Shown here one piece after another: positions 1-11,107 of a stretch of DNA of 64,000 bases. Made by a program: the position numbers and the translations under genes. Below the pieces are notes generated by a model that saw only the letters and a program-made list of their open reading frames with translations, was not told where the DNA came from and searched no databases. Position 1 is the first letter of the stretch. Each line of letters opens with the position of its first letter. Origin of the DNA: Lentinula raphanica (Eukaryota; Basidiomycota; Agaricomycetes; Agaricales; Omphalotaceae); the NCBI GenBank assembly GCA_027919835.1, contig JANVFP010000006.1, positions 1,054,001 through 1,118,000 of the forward strand, given 5' to 3'.

Positions 1-1533
1 GTAGGAGTTCCAGTGGGCACATGAGTGCCACTAGAGACGATGCTAGATGTGCTCGGAGTTGTGATACGGCTGGGAGGATCCTGGAATGGATTGGGAAGAG
101 GTCGATCGAGAGAATTGCGGATCCGCGGAGCTCCTAGACTTGGTGGTGCGCTTTGGGCGCTCTCAGAGCGACCAAGACGTCCCATTGTCAGATGGACATC
201 ATGAGCAGTTCCGGGTCTTCCATTCATACTTCGTGATACCTGACTCGGTTGGTTGCTCGTCAATGAATCGCCATTTGACCCGAGCCTTTCTCGGTAGCCT
301 ACACGTAAAAAGTCGGGAGTCGGACTCGGAGAGAGGGCATCTCTCCTGAGCGGGGTAGTTGGACGTGAAAAATACGCTGAAGGAAGAGGGGAATCAATTC
401 TGCCATAGAAAGGTTCAGCGACAGCATATGGGTGCTGGGTCAAAGGAGTAGGCTTATAACCAATCGTGGAGGACATTGGAGTCGATAGCGAAGAGTTCGT
501 AGTTGGAGAAGAAGTGACGGTATAATGAAAGACTGGGGTTTGGGCCGTATGCTCTGAAGGGTTCGCCAGAATTAAAGGACGCGGAGCATGACGCTCTAAG
601 CCATGTCCGCGCCTGCTGAAGTCCATCTGAGGATATGCGGCGTCTGTGTTGAAATCGCGAGCTTCAGATTTCTCTATAGGTGGAATCAACTGAGTTCTGG
701 AATTGACACGAATCAGGCCTTCTTCGTCGATATCTGAGGGCGCTTTCGCTAAGAGAGGTCTCGGGATAGTGTGCGCTATGACCGCTAGAGCTACTGAATA
801 AATAATCACTAGTACAGAGAAGGAGTTAATAACCGCGAATAAATACTCGTTGAAAGAAGGTACTAACAAAGTCCTGAGATCACAAAACTTGATAACACAA
901 CGAACAAGGTGGATTGGGTACAACTATCCTCAATTCCTGTATTGCATATGAGATTAAAGTAGGAAATGAGAGCAATGTGTAAACATACCAGAGCTCGAAC
1001 AAGGTAGTTTTGCCCGCCCAAGAGTCATGAGTAAGGCACCGCCTGGATTTGTATTAGTGTATTAGTTCGCTGGACGAATCTTGCTGAGTACTCACACAAC
1101 ACAAACACAAGGAAAATAGAGACCCGAGCAGCATCCAACCAAACTTTGAACTGAACGATGATCCTGTGAAAGGAGTTTTGAGTATGTACACATGAGCTTC
1201 GGAAATGAATTTAGCTCACATGAGATAAAGCAAGATTGCACCCAGAGAGTGTACTACTGTTAGTACAATTACTATAATTCCTGATCGTAGCATCATATGT
1301 GAGTGAACAGCCATGTACTACGAAACAGATTGGCGTACGACTGATGAGATCGAAATCGTTCCATTGACGAAGAAGGAAGATGGACAAAATCGTAGCGCAT
1401 CCTATGCTAAGCAACATGCATATAGCTGTTCAACATCACTTCGTTAGCACAAATTGAGTGAGCTTCAATGCAAACACTTACCGAAAATGAAAGCCCTGAC
1501 AGCTTTGAAAATGGTGACTATCCTAAGAAACAT
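1..1533 (-). CDS. multi-pass membrane protein, hypothetical (3' end cut by window edge)
   Basis: The first exon starts at the ATG complementary to 1531-1533 (MFLRIVTIFKAVRAFIF) and ends at a GTAAGT donor at 1481. The next exon, read through about 1417-1330, continues a hydrophobic helix (CMLLSIGCATILSIFLL). A later short exon near 1200-1260 gives another helix (VIVLTVVHSLGAILLYLM). The long last visible exon (about 1-900) gives a further helix (SFSVLVIIYSVALAVIA) and then a long Ser/Pro-rich tail that is open to position 1. The topology is therefore about four membrane helices plus a disordered cytosolic tail. This resembles the gene at 3247-4420, and both recall tetraspan or MARVEL-like fungal proteins, but I recognise no specific family. 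Middle exon junctions (about 900-1190) are uncertain. It is divergent from the proton channel gene at 2261. Confidence 0.6.
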
Positions 1534-2260
1534 GGTATCGCAAACTGTAGATTGTGTCTAATGGCAAACGATTGAACGAACGAACGAAGCAAACACGATC
1601 CTACGAGTCGAAGAAAAGAGAAGAAAAGAATGACTCGTGGATCAACAAAGAACGTCCAGAAACAAAATCAACTGGCCAGCCAAATCGAAGGGAGGAAAGG
1701 GGGGCCTGTATGAGGTCGAAGCCTTACATTCAACGTGGTTAAATACAAACCCATCGAGCTCGAGGAAGACACTTCCAGACTCAAGGATAGACTGACAGAT
1801 CGACAAGTTATTAGCAAGCTGTGCGACTCCATCAGTCAGTAATACTATTCAATTGAAGTTCAAATGTCGCAGGCAGAACGTGCACAGCGGCAGCAGCGCC
1901 GCTCGTATGGTCCTTGTGATAACACAGTCGAAAGGTAGTTGGCTGAGAGTTGACTTGAGGGCGGTGATTGGGAGAAAAATATGTAGATCAAGTTGAAGGA
2001 ATTGACAGACCACAACGATGGGCGTTATCCGGCGAGCATGAGATGTTATTGATTTGCCCTCATATAGTCCACTGAGTCGTAGAGACGTATTTAACCAGAA
2101 CTCGCAGGAATTATTCGCCGACCATGGCAGAGACAGAGACAGGCGTGAACATTGGGACAAGTCGTGGTCGTGGATGTACCGGTAGCGGGATGAGAAGAGT
2201 ATGGGCGCTAAGTATCTATTTATCGAACATATGTATCGGCGCCTAAATCTTGAAGCCACG
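1534..2260. other. divergent intergenic region
   Basis: This stretch lies between the divergent starts of the membrane-protein gene (minus) and the proton channel gene (plus). It must hold both promoters. An A/G-rich tract covers about 1590-1640. I see no conserved coding, RNA or repeat element. In-frame upstream ATGs at 2201 and 2231 precede the chosen channel start. Confidence 0.4.
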
Positions 2261-3040
2261 ATGTCATCGTCAGAACAGCAACCCCTTCTCCAGCATGACC
2301 CCGAAGCCGCAGAGAGCTCATCCTCAGGCTCACGCTCGATATCTCACAGAGAAAGACTCGCAGAATGGCTCGAGTCCCCTTACTTTCACAAGATCGTTAT
2401 TGCCTTGGTGCGTCACAGAGTCTACCCCAACGTGTTTCTCAGAAATCTCATTCTCCTCACGCATTAGATTACAATAGATGCTGCAATAGTTCTTACAGAC
2501 CTTGGCTATACACTCCTCTCTCCAAATTGTACCCAGGAAGGTCCAGAAGGCCCAGAATGGCTTGAAATCCTTACTCACATCTCTCTCGGAATTACTGCGT
2601 TCTTCCTGCTTGAAATACCACTTGCTTTATTCGCCTTTGGCTTAGACTATTATAACCCAATCGGAACTGTTCCTCATGCGATGCTTCATGACTTTGATGC
2701 TATCATCATTGTAACGACATTTATTTTGGAAGTCTTCTTGAAAGGCAAGCAGAGGGAACTCGCGGGCTTGCTTATCGTCCTCCGTTTGTGGCGGCTCGTA
2801 AAACTGGTGGGAGGTTACTATAGTGTAGTCTGTCCTCGAAAGTATATCGGATTATTGACACACAAACCTATTACAGGAATTGCTGTTGGAGCTGGAGAGC
2901 TGGAGGAAGACACTGCGAAGGAATTCGCGGCGCTCAGCAGAGAGCTCGACCAAACCAAGCGAGAGCTATACAACATGCAGGAAGAAAACAAAACACTTCG
3001 CTCCAGGTTGGGAAACCTAAGGCAGAGCGAGAATGATTAA
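2261..3040 (+). CDS. voltage-gated proton channel (Hv1 family)
   Basis: A voltage-sensor-only proton channel of the plasma or organelle membrane that extrudes H+ on depolarisation. Exon 1 is 2261-2407, with a canonical intron at 2408-2467. S1 carries the aspartate that sets proton selectivity (ITIDAAIVLTDLGY). S2 lies around LGITAFFLLEIPLALF, with an acidic residue. S3 reads DFDAIIIVTTFILEV. S4 reads VLRLWRLVKLVGG, the Hv1 signature R-x-W-R with lysine at the third charge position. The C-terminus is a predicted coiled coil (ALSRELDQTKRELYNMQEEN), the usual dimerisation region. A second intron, 2814-2876, is 63 nt and in frame without a stop; splicing it joins S4 directly to GIAVGAGELEED, which fits the family better. 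Upstream in-frame ATGs at 2201 and 2231 are alternative starts. It is convergent with the gene at 3247. Confidence 0.87.
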
Positions 3041-3246
3041 TCTAAGATACACTATGTATGGGGTACAGTTCGATGAACTATTGTGTAATTGCTAATGATA
3101 CAACTGTTAAGTCCATGGATCATGTATAAGATGCATGAAGTTGTCCTAAAAGGGTCCCTGCCCAATCATGATAGATAATTAGTGCTGGTCGTAATGTGTG
3201 GTGGTTCATGTAGTAAGATGCAGTTCTTCAGCTCCAATTTTGATGG

Positions 3247-4420
3247 TCAACGACGCAAGGTAAAGGCCTTCACAGCGTCTGCCCTGATCCACTGCGAAAG
3301 ACGCGTCAACGGTATGGGCTTGTCGTGATCATCAACTTCGTGAGGAAAGTCGACGGCGGCGGACCCAGGTCCAGTCGGTCGAGAGAGTGTTTGTGATTCA
3401 CGGAAGCGTTCGATGAAACGCGATCCGCCGACAGGTTTACCACCTTTGACCTGGATATTGAGAGGAAGTGGCGGTAAAGGTGCGCTATCACGAACACCGG
3501 CAGAAGAAGCGGATTCGCTCGACCCATCAGTGCTGTCGGAGTATTCTCGTTTGATAGGGCCACGGAAAGGTGAGTCACGGCCGCGACGGACGTTCGTAGG
3601 TGCCCAGGGGGCTTTTTCGTTGTCAGAGATGGGATATCTAGCTTTACGAGCACCCGCGGATTCGATGTCGTCAAGATAACGAGTCCACGAGTCGGTTTCG
3701 AAACCAGGTAACTGACGGGGATTGCTGACATCTGAGGATTTCAGTCTTGAGTTGGTATAACCGAACCACTTGACCTGGCAAACAGGTTTGGTCCAGATCT
3801 CTTCTTCGTAGCGGGCATGAGTCATGGCCGACACGAACAGGACGAAGAAGTATCCAAGCATGGTTAGACTGGAGAGCCATGTCGTGGGTATCAGCAAGAA
3901 TGAGGACGCGGTGACGGATATGTCGGTGGTCTGTGTGATGAAGGCGGCTGCGCTGAGTGTTACGCCTATGGCAGCGCCAATGTGCGACAAGCTGAGCACA
4001 GCTGACCAACCAGACTCGAAAGCAACACTGGTACCGGCGAAGTTGGGTGCGAAGAGTTCCACAAGGCCACTGGAAATGGAGTTGAGTGGAAGAATTAGAA
4101 TTGTGAAGTTGATTCTTACAGTCCCAAGAAGAAGATGCTGACAACGGAGTTGAAGATTAGAAAAATGGATGCTCCAGGAACTGTCAGGCTCATGTGAGAA
4201 CTGGAGAAGAGGGAACGAATTGGATGGGAACATACGATGAAGATCGGCGTTTATGGCAGCACTCGCGTTCCACGACGCAAAAATCAAGTCAAGAAGATTC
4301 AAGAATGTCAAGAGTGCTACGTTGATGAAACAGGTTAGAATCTGTAGATGTGTAGCAAGTTTTGTACCACTCACAGAGGAATATGAATCGGATGATTAGG
4401 AATGGATTGCGCATGGTCAT
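3247..4420 (-). CDS. four-helix membrane protein with disordered C-terminal tail, hypothetical
   Basis: Starts at the ATG complementary to 4418-4420 (MTMRNPFLIIRFIFL). Three short introns are inferred from splice sites: GTGAGT donor near 4373, GTATGT near 4235, and GTAAGA near 4120. The joined exons give four hydrophobic segments: RFIFLSLLTFLNLLDLIF, ASIFLIFNSVVSIFFLGLGL, SLSHIGAAIGVTLSAAAFI and TTWLSSLTMLGYFFVLFVSA. A hydrophilic tail of about 170 residues follows, rich in Ser, Pro and charged residues (DDIESAGARKARYP, PLPPLPLNIQVKGG). The topology matches MARVEL-like or tetraspan proteins of mushrooms, but no catalytic motif is visible and I assign no function. It is convergent with the proton channel and divergent from the AAA ATPase at 4906. 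Confidence 0.65.
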
Positions 4421-4905
4421 CGAGAATTCTAAGAGTTGCGATAGATTGAACACCAGACCAGGGGTTTCAGAGTTGAAAACAGTAGAAAATACAATAGAAA
4501 GGGGAAGATTAAACGAGAGAATGAGGAAGAGAGAGAAAGAGGAGACCACCAGTGACACCGTTGAGGAGAAAAGAAATTAGCTTTTGCGAGGGAGTTTAAA
4601 TACATGGCGACGCTGGTCCGAAAGAACAATAAGATTAGATTGAGGACAATGGCGAAGCAAAAACAATGGTTTTAATTTGCAAGGCGGATCAGTTGGCACA
4701 AATACAATGCGTTATTTGGGAGTCTTTGTGCTTGCGAAGGAATCCAAAGCCTCAATAACCTTTGGTGCAAGGAGAGCGAAGCGGAGAACAGTGAAAGAAG
4801 TCAAAATTTGAAATCGGCGCGTCCGCCATGATGGGCGCTTATCGTGTGACGCGGCGGCTTACAACTTTTGTCTTTCCAAATTCCAAGTTTCTCTGTTAGA
4901 CGTGG

Positions 4906-7900
4906 ATGCGTTCCCAAAATATTCTACGCAGGTCGAGAGGGCTCTTCAGAACAAGAAGCTCTGTATCTTTGTACTCAAGCTCGATACCTCCACGTCTTCC
5001 CAGAAAAACAGCTCCCAAACGGTTCCTCCTAAACTCTCGCGAAAAACGACTCGTCTCTACTGACAATCAACCAGTGGAGGCCTCCTCAGCTTCTTCTTCA
5101 TCGGAATTACCACCAGAAGAACCCTCCACAGGTTCTGAAGCTGAAGCTCCGCCAACATCGTCGACCGATGATCCTGACAAATCAAAAGGAAAACGTCGGG
5201 TCCTTTCCAAAGAGCAGGATAGCATAGAACTACCGGAAGGATTGCGGATATTATGGAATCCAGATGAACTTCCTACTGAACCTCCAAATCCAGGCGCTCT
5301 ACCTCCTCCTGAAATACTAGAGGAAGTCCTTCACAATTTGCTTGTGACTCTTCATCCTCAGACCCAGCACCGTGCTGCTTACCCTCCACCACTTACACAG
5401 TCTGAAGAGCCCACCCTTGCGCTCTATTGTCCTATTGAAGGCGGAGACTACATCATCGATTCAACAGTGGTGGAAATGGCCCGGAGGACAGGTTCAGAAG
5501 TGCTCGTATTGGATGCCGTCCAGTTAGCAGCCGGAGAATGGGGTTGTTTCGGACCAGGTATGTCTTTCTATGCCATTCGAAGACGTACCCTAACGATTTG
5601 ACAAGCCGCAAACTCACTCAAGCTTCCTCGCAATCCATTGCATTTTGCTAGTTCCTCTGGATCTTCAGCGTCTTCAACGAAATCGAACGCAATGTCAAAT
5701 TACTCGGAGGACGTAGATGATGATGAGCCAGAATATGCACCGCCGCGACAGATGATGTTCACAGTACTGACTCCCTCGCGAAGGGGAAGCAGTCCAACCG
5801 TGATCAAATCCAAACGACCCGCTCCACCTAGCAAAGTCAAGGTCTTCTTCGATTCTCTAGTCAACCTTCCGTCAACCTCACCCAGCTCACCTCCTCGACC
5901 TAGACTGATATATATACGTGATTTTCCGACACTCGCGTCAACTGCTTCAGCTTGGTATCCCTACCTACGCGATGCTGTCAGCCAGAGGCGTAAAGGTCCC
6001 ATGGCGCGTTCCACCTCCCCAGTCTCAAATCCGATCACGATCGTCTTTGGGATGTCTCCTCCGCTTTTTCCTCCACCGGAGCGTCCAGGACATTCCAGTG
6101 GGAACGGTGTTCTCAGCCTTTTGATGGGTCGTTCGGGTCCGCCAGTGTATTCAGCTTCCAGTGTGAAGCCTGAGAAACCTGATTGGACCGAAAGTCCCGT
6201 TGCTGAACAGGCCAGAGAGAAACGCTTACAACAGAGGCTCAAAAGCTGGGAGAAGGGGGAAAACCTTGCGATGGACGAGCATAACAAGTATTCAGAAGAT
6301 CCTTCCGATGGTACTGGTCGTCGCAGGTCGGATGTGATAGTCCTTGAAGGGAGTGTCGCGTCACAACCTGGATTTGCAATGCCTATACCTATGTCCGCAG
6401 GCTCGGCTCCTGTTGAGGAGATAGAGGGTCCTTCGTTCTACCGAAGTTCCGTGCTGGTACCCAGTGTCCGTTCTACATCAGACGAACACAACTACCGCGT
6501 TCTTCGTCGGCGGGAGATCAATGAACTGACTATGCGTATGGCTATCGGACAAGTAGGTGGTAGACTATCTGAAGACGTCGTTTCAAATAAGGGTGGATTT
6601 TCTACTCCGACCGGTCCTATCAAAGAAGACGAATCTGGACAAAGCGAAGATACTTCCTCACAAACAGTGAACCATGGTTCGGACGCTTCAGATGGAGTCG
6701 TAGCTTCATCCACCTCCTCTGCAACGCGTATGGCGGACGATTCCAAGATGTGGGAAGCATGGGGTAATCAGCTCGAACCTTGGTTAACCGTGAAGGATAT
6801 AGCTCATAGAACAATCGGCGGTGTCGTTGCTTCCCGGGAACCTGGAAAGCGACCGACGTTGGATCATACGGATGTTTCGTGGGCCGACGTGCATTACGCT
6901 TGGCGCGCTGTGCATGGAGCACTTGAGTATAGGAAGACGTGGCTGAAGGACTCTGTCCCTGTATTGCGTAAACCCGAAGACGAGCCCGGAGCTGAGGATC
7001 CAGCTAAGGCAAACTACGACGAGGTCATAGAGAACGTCAAGAGTGACCCAGATATAGATCCACACGAGCAGCGGTTGCTATCATCCATTGTAGATGCAGG
7101 TACGAGTGATGATCATTCGTTTCCATTGATTCAAGCTTGATATTTTCATGTAGCTACGATGACCACAACGTTCAGCCAAGTTCATTTACCTGCACATACG
7201 ATTGACTCTGTTCGCTCTATCGTCTCCTTACCTCTTCTCCATCCTGGAGCATTCCAAACCGGTATTCTCAAACAACACGGAATGACCGGATGTCTTCTCT
7301 TTGGTCCTCCCGGTACTGGTAAGACTTTGGTCGTCCGTGCTCTCGCCAAGGAGGCAGGATGTCGTATGATGGTAATTTCGCCGTCTGATGTCATGGATAT
7401 GGTGTGTAGGATGTTGATCTGATTCGCTGGTTCATGAATTCTTACTGATTTCTGTTTTCCAAAGTACGTCGGAGAGGGTGAAAAACTTGTGCACGCTGTG
7501 TTCTCGCTCGCTCGGAAGATTGCACCATGTGTCATATTCCTGGATGAGATCGACGCTCTCTTCAGTGCTCGGATGTCCACGCGCCAAAACGGGAGTGGTT
7601 TCGCTCAACGTGGGATCATCACCGAATTCATGCAAGAAATGGATGGACTCAAGACCTCTCGAGATGACAACGTGATTGTGATAGGCGCGACAAACAGGCC
7701 ATTTGATTTGGATGATGCGGTCCTCAGACGACTTCCTCGGCGGTTGCTGGTAGATCTGCCTGGAGTCGCTGAACGTCATGGTGAGCATTCATATCGAATA
7801 GCAATGCAAGCATTGTTTGACTAAATCCTAAATCACTACAGAGATTTTGAAAATCCTCTTACGAGATGAGATGCTGAGCGATGATGTGGACATAGGCGTC

Positions 7901-8514
7901 CTTGCTAAGCAGACCGAGAGCTTTTCTGGTTCAGACCTCAAACGTTCGTCGCTATTGTTTACAACCTCCTGCAAGTATCATTGACTAGCCCTACAGATTT
8001 ATGTGTCGCAGCTGCATTGGACGCTGTGAAGGAGCATGTCAAGCTTCCTTGGAGGGTCTCGGTCTCCTCAAATCTATCGGATGCACCCGCAACGCCTAAC
8101 AAGGTCAACGAAGAACCACCGTCGTCCTTAGAAAACACGTCAGCAGAGCTTACAACACCTTTGTCACTCGATGATGCACAACAATCAGAAGCCATGAAAC
8201 CCACGTCTAAGCTCACACCTCCGTCAGATTCTGCCCCTCATCAACGAATTCTTGCTCGGCGTCATTTTGACAAAGCCTTGAAGGAAATCACCCCGTCATC
8301 GTCTGAATCACTGGGTAGTCTTGCAGACCTGAGGAAGTGGAATGAAGAGTTCGGTGAAGGCAGAAAAGAGCGTAAGCGGAAGTCGATATGGGGCCGCGGT
8401 AGGTTTGGATTCACTAACAAAGAACCTTTCTCGGTTGAGGAGGGAAGGGTCGTTTCTACACCTCCTGCATTACCTGCACCATCGAGTGATACTACACGCT
8501 CACCGGCGAAATGA
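4906..8514 (+). CDS. mitochondrial AAA ATPase, Msp1/ATAD1-like
   Basis: A large AAA+ protein with an Arg/Ser-rich, acid-poor N-terminus typical of mitochondrial import ([19 protein letters not shown]). A long, partly disordered region of about 700 residues comes first and the AAA module sits near the C-terminus. Visible motifs are Walker A GPPGTGKT, Walker B VIFLDEID, sensor-1 GATNRP and arginine fingers in RRLPRR. The ending [12 protein letters not shown] is typical of this fungal mitochondrial family. Introns are inferred at 5558-5605, 7100-7153, 7402-7464, 7781-7841 and 7944-7996, each with GT..AG ends and a preserved frame. Msp1/ATAD1 relatives extract mislocalised proteins from the outer membrane; this much longer, presequence-bearing protein may act inside mitochondria, which is inference. 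It ends 171 bp from the convergent Nse1 gene. Confidence 0.85.
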
Positions 8515-8685
8515 TCCAGGACATTCGATCCACGATTGACATGTTTCTTGGACCTTTTGCCGCCTAATGCGAACAATTGGCTTTGAACGTTTCGATGATA
8601 GATATTAGATAGTGCACATACATGTATATAGTCGGGCTGAGAATACCATAATATAACTTACCCTTGCAAGAATTGGCACTCCTAC

Positions 8686-9990
8686 TCATCGTCTGCTCTT
8701 TCGTTGCGCAGGTGGCGGCGTATACTCAGCTTCCTCCTCTTCTTCATTGATATCCTCTTCATCTTCCTCTTCCTCCCTTGCGTTATTCTGCTTTTTAGTC
8801 GACTGGGAACGTCGAGGCTGACGGGACTTAGTCTGAGTTTGAGATGGTTCATGCTCCATATCTTGATCGTCTTCACTATCTGGACTACCTCTCGTTTGTC
8901 GGTCTTCAGTGGCTCCATGGCGAACAGCCAATTCACCGACAGAGAGTAACCCATCATCCGTTGCATTTTGTGGCCAGTTGAGAGAACAAGCAGGGCATGT
9001 CGAATGGCGTCTCCGATAAGTCTCAAAGCAGAAATAATGCATGCGCGTTTTGCAGTTGTCGCGTTTGCAAGCTATGCCTTTCGTCATAGTCTAGAAGAAT
9101 CTTTCAGTTGCGGCAAAGGAAAGTTGAGTCATTAGGACAAGTACCTCATGGCAGATCGTACATTCGATAATTTCCTCCGCGTACGTAGACTTGAGATATG
9201 GAGAAAGCTCCAGCAAGGATCGAGGGCCAAGGGAGTACCTTCCGCGTCTAGCAACGCAAGTGCATGAGTACATTCTTTGAGAATGATGTTGAAGAGAAAT
9301 TCGCACTTGCTTCTCAGAAGCCAACCACTTGCAACGAAACTACCAAGTAGCACTTCTGCTTGAGATTTCGTGAGGTTGATTTTCTCCTTCCCTGCAGACA
9401 CCTCGCGAAGAGCGGCGAGAGACGAAACTGAGTAGGATTCGTTACGTGCTAGCATAATCTGTTCGACCTACGCGTGTCATCAGCGTGAATGAACGCGACT
9501 AATCATGCTTTGGCGGGTGGACTCACGACGGCTTTGAAAAACGCGATTTCGACAGCGCTGTAATCTGTGGCGAGTTGTGCCAGTTCATCGTCCTTTCGAT
9601 TGACCTAAATTTGAGCTTGTACGTCGAATTTTCTTCAAAGACGCGTCAGGTTATCACTGCTCACCAATGCGAAAAGCTTTTTGCCATTCAGTTCGTCTTG
9701 AATGCTCTTGAACTCGAAATCAAGATCATTCAACGATACATTCACATCTGCAACAAAATTATCCCATCTTTCTGGGTCATTGGAGTAGGCGATCTCCAAA
9801 TCTTGATCTGCAGCTATCACAAACGTTCAAAAGTTCAGATGTTTGTAAGAAAGTGAGAGCGACACGATATGGTACCTTTCACAGCTTCAATGCTTTTTTT
9901 CCACAAGACTTTGGCTAGGTTTTCTGAGAGGATACCACGAGAAAATATGGCCTGAAGAAAGAGCTTCTGAACGTCGGCTGATTGAACCAT
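8686..9990 (-). CDS. NSE1: Nse1, RING-like subunit of the Smc5/6 complex
   Basis: Nse1 works with Nse3 and Nse4 in the Smc5/6 DNA-repair complex in the nucleus. It starts at the ATG complementary to 9988-9990 (MVQSADVQKLFLQAIFSRG), the usual Nse1 opening. The winged-helix region includes INLTKSQAEVLLGSFVASGW and RGRYSLGPRSLLEL. The variant RING is split by an intron and reads EIIECTICHE, then GIACKRDNCKTRMHYFCF and CPACSLNW, giving the expected Cys/His set. The C-terminal tail is very acidic, with basic patches (EEEEDEEDINEEEEE). There are about five introns, for example the stretch around 9088-9140 that interrupts the RING. It is convergent with the AAA ATPase gene. Confidence 0.9.
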
Positions 9991-10148
9991 GATGGATGTT
10001 CTGATTGAAGACAAAGGAGACCGGTCATCGCAGTTTGGTCACGTCCCATAACAATGAGAAATTCACGGAAGATACTATCTCGAGTTCTACTAAGTACCAC
10101 AAGTCATTGTAATGTATTCATCCAAGTCCATGAAAATAGATCTGTTTC

Positions 10149-10970
10149 TTAGATCTTGGGTACCCGCAGCGTCTTGCTCACCATTGCGGCTGCCCAGCAT
10201 CCAAAAATCACGCTGACCAAATGTATCTCCCCCTTTCCTTTCGGTGGACCCCACAAGGTCATTGTACCCAGAGGAATTCCCTCTTCGCCTTCTATCCAGC
10301 CCATTTTTGTCCAGTAAGAGAGAATCGCGACGAGGGCTAATGAAGATGGGATAGGAAGGCCTTCGAAATATTTGGCTTTTCCCGCTTCGTCCTTGGGCAC
10401 TAGTGCAACGGTAGCGTTGAACCTTGCAAGTCGAGCCAGACCACAGCATATGAAACCGGTGAGGACGACTGTATCCAAATAAGTCCTGAGGCCAACGGTG
10501 AATGCCAACAATGCTGGTGCCACTCCAAAGGATATCTAAGAGATAAATGACAGTTAGTTTAGAATATGAATAGACGACGCTTCCATTTACCAGGTCTGCC
10601 AGACTGTCTAGCTCCTGACCAACTAGACTGCTAGACTTTCTCCACCTCGCCACTTTTCCATCGAAGAAATCAAAGAGCAAGCCTGCCAATGGGAAAGCAA
10701 GTGCAGACCAAAGATAGTCGCGGTCGTTTGACAGAAGATAGTTTGCAGAGGAGAATATGGAAAACGATCCACAGACACCGTTCATGATGGTGACGAGATC
10801 AGCCAAACGAAAATTTCTGGATTTATTAATTCTTTGAGAGCTATGATGATTCGAAAGATGTATATTTCATACCTCACAAGAGAGAAATGGCCATCTGTAT
10901 CTTGGTACTGGTGCAGGGCATCAGGACCGTGTTCATTACTGGGCTTCGTATATGTTTTTCGTTGATTCAT
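10149..10970 (-). CDS. CHO1: CDP-diacylglycerol-serine O-phosphatidyltransferase (phosphatidylserine synthase)
   Basis: Catalyses CDP-diacylglycerol + L-serine to phosphatidylserine + CMP in the ER membrane. Three exons: 10873-10970, 10591-10816 and 10149-10535, with good donor and acceptor sites. The CDP-alcohol phosphotransferase signature D-G-x2-A-R-x8-G-x3-D-x3-D is complete in [19 protein letters not shown] followed by SLAD. Later exons give membrane helices ([33 protein letters not shown]) and the substrate-side segment [10 protein letters not shown], as in fungal Cho1. The inferred protein is about 235 residues, near the usual length. The C-terminus ends KTLRVPKI. The upstream neighbour is primase Pri2 on the same strand. 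Confidence 0.92.
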
Positions 10971-11107
10971 TGAAGGTGAAGTTGAGGACAAAACACTCGG
11001 AAGGTACTGGTAAGGTACCAGGAAAGACACGTGAGAAATACACTGCCAGGGAATGTTCAATTTTTAGTTACAACAACTCTCTACAATTACTTATGCAACA
11101 ACACACA

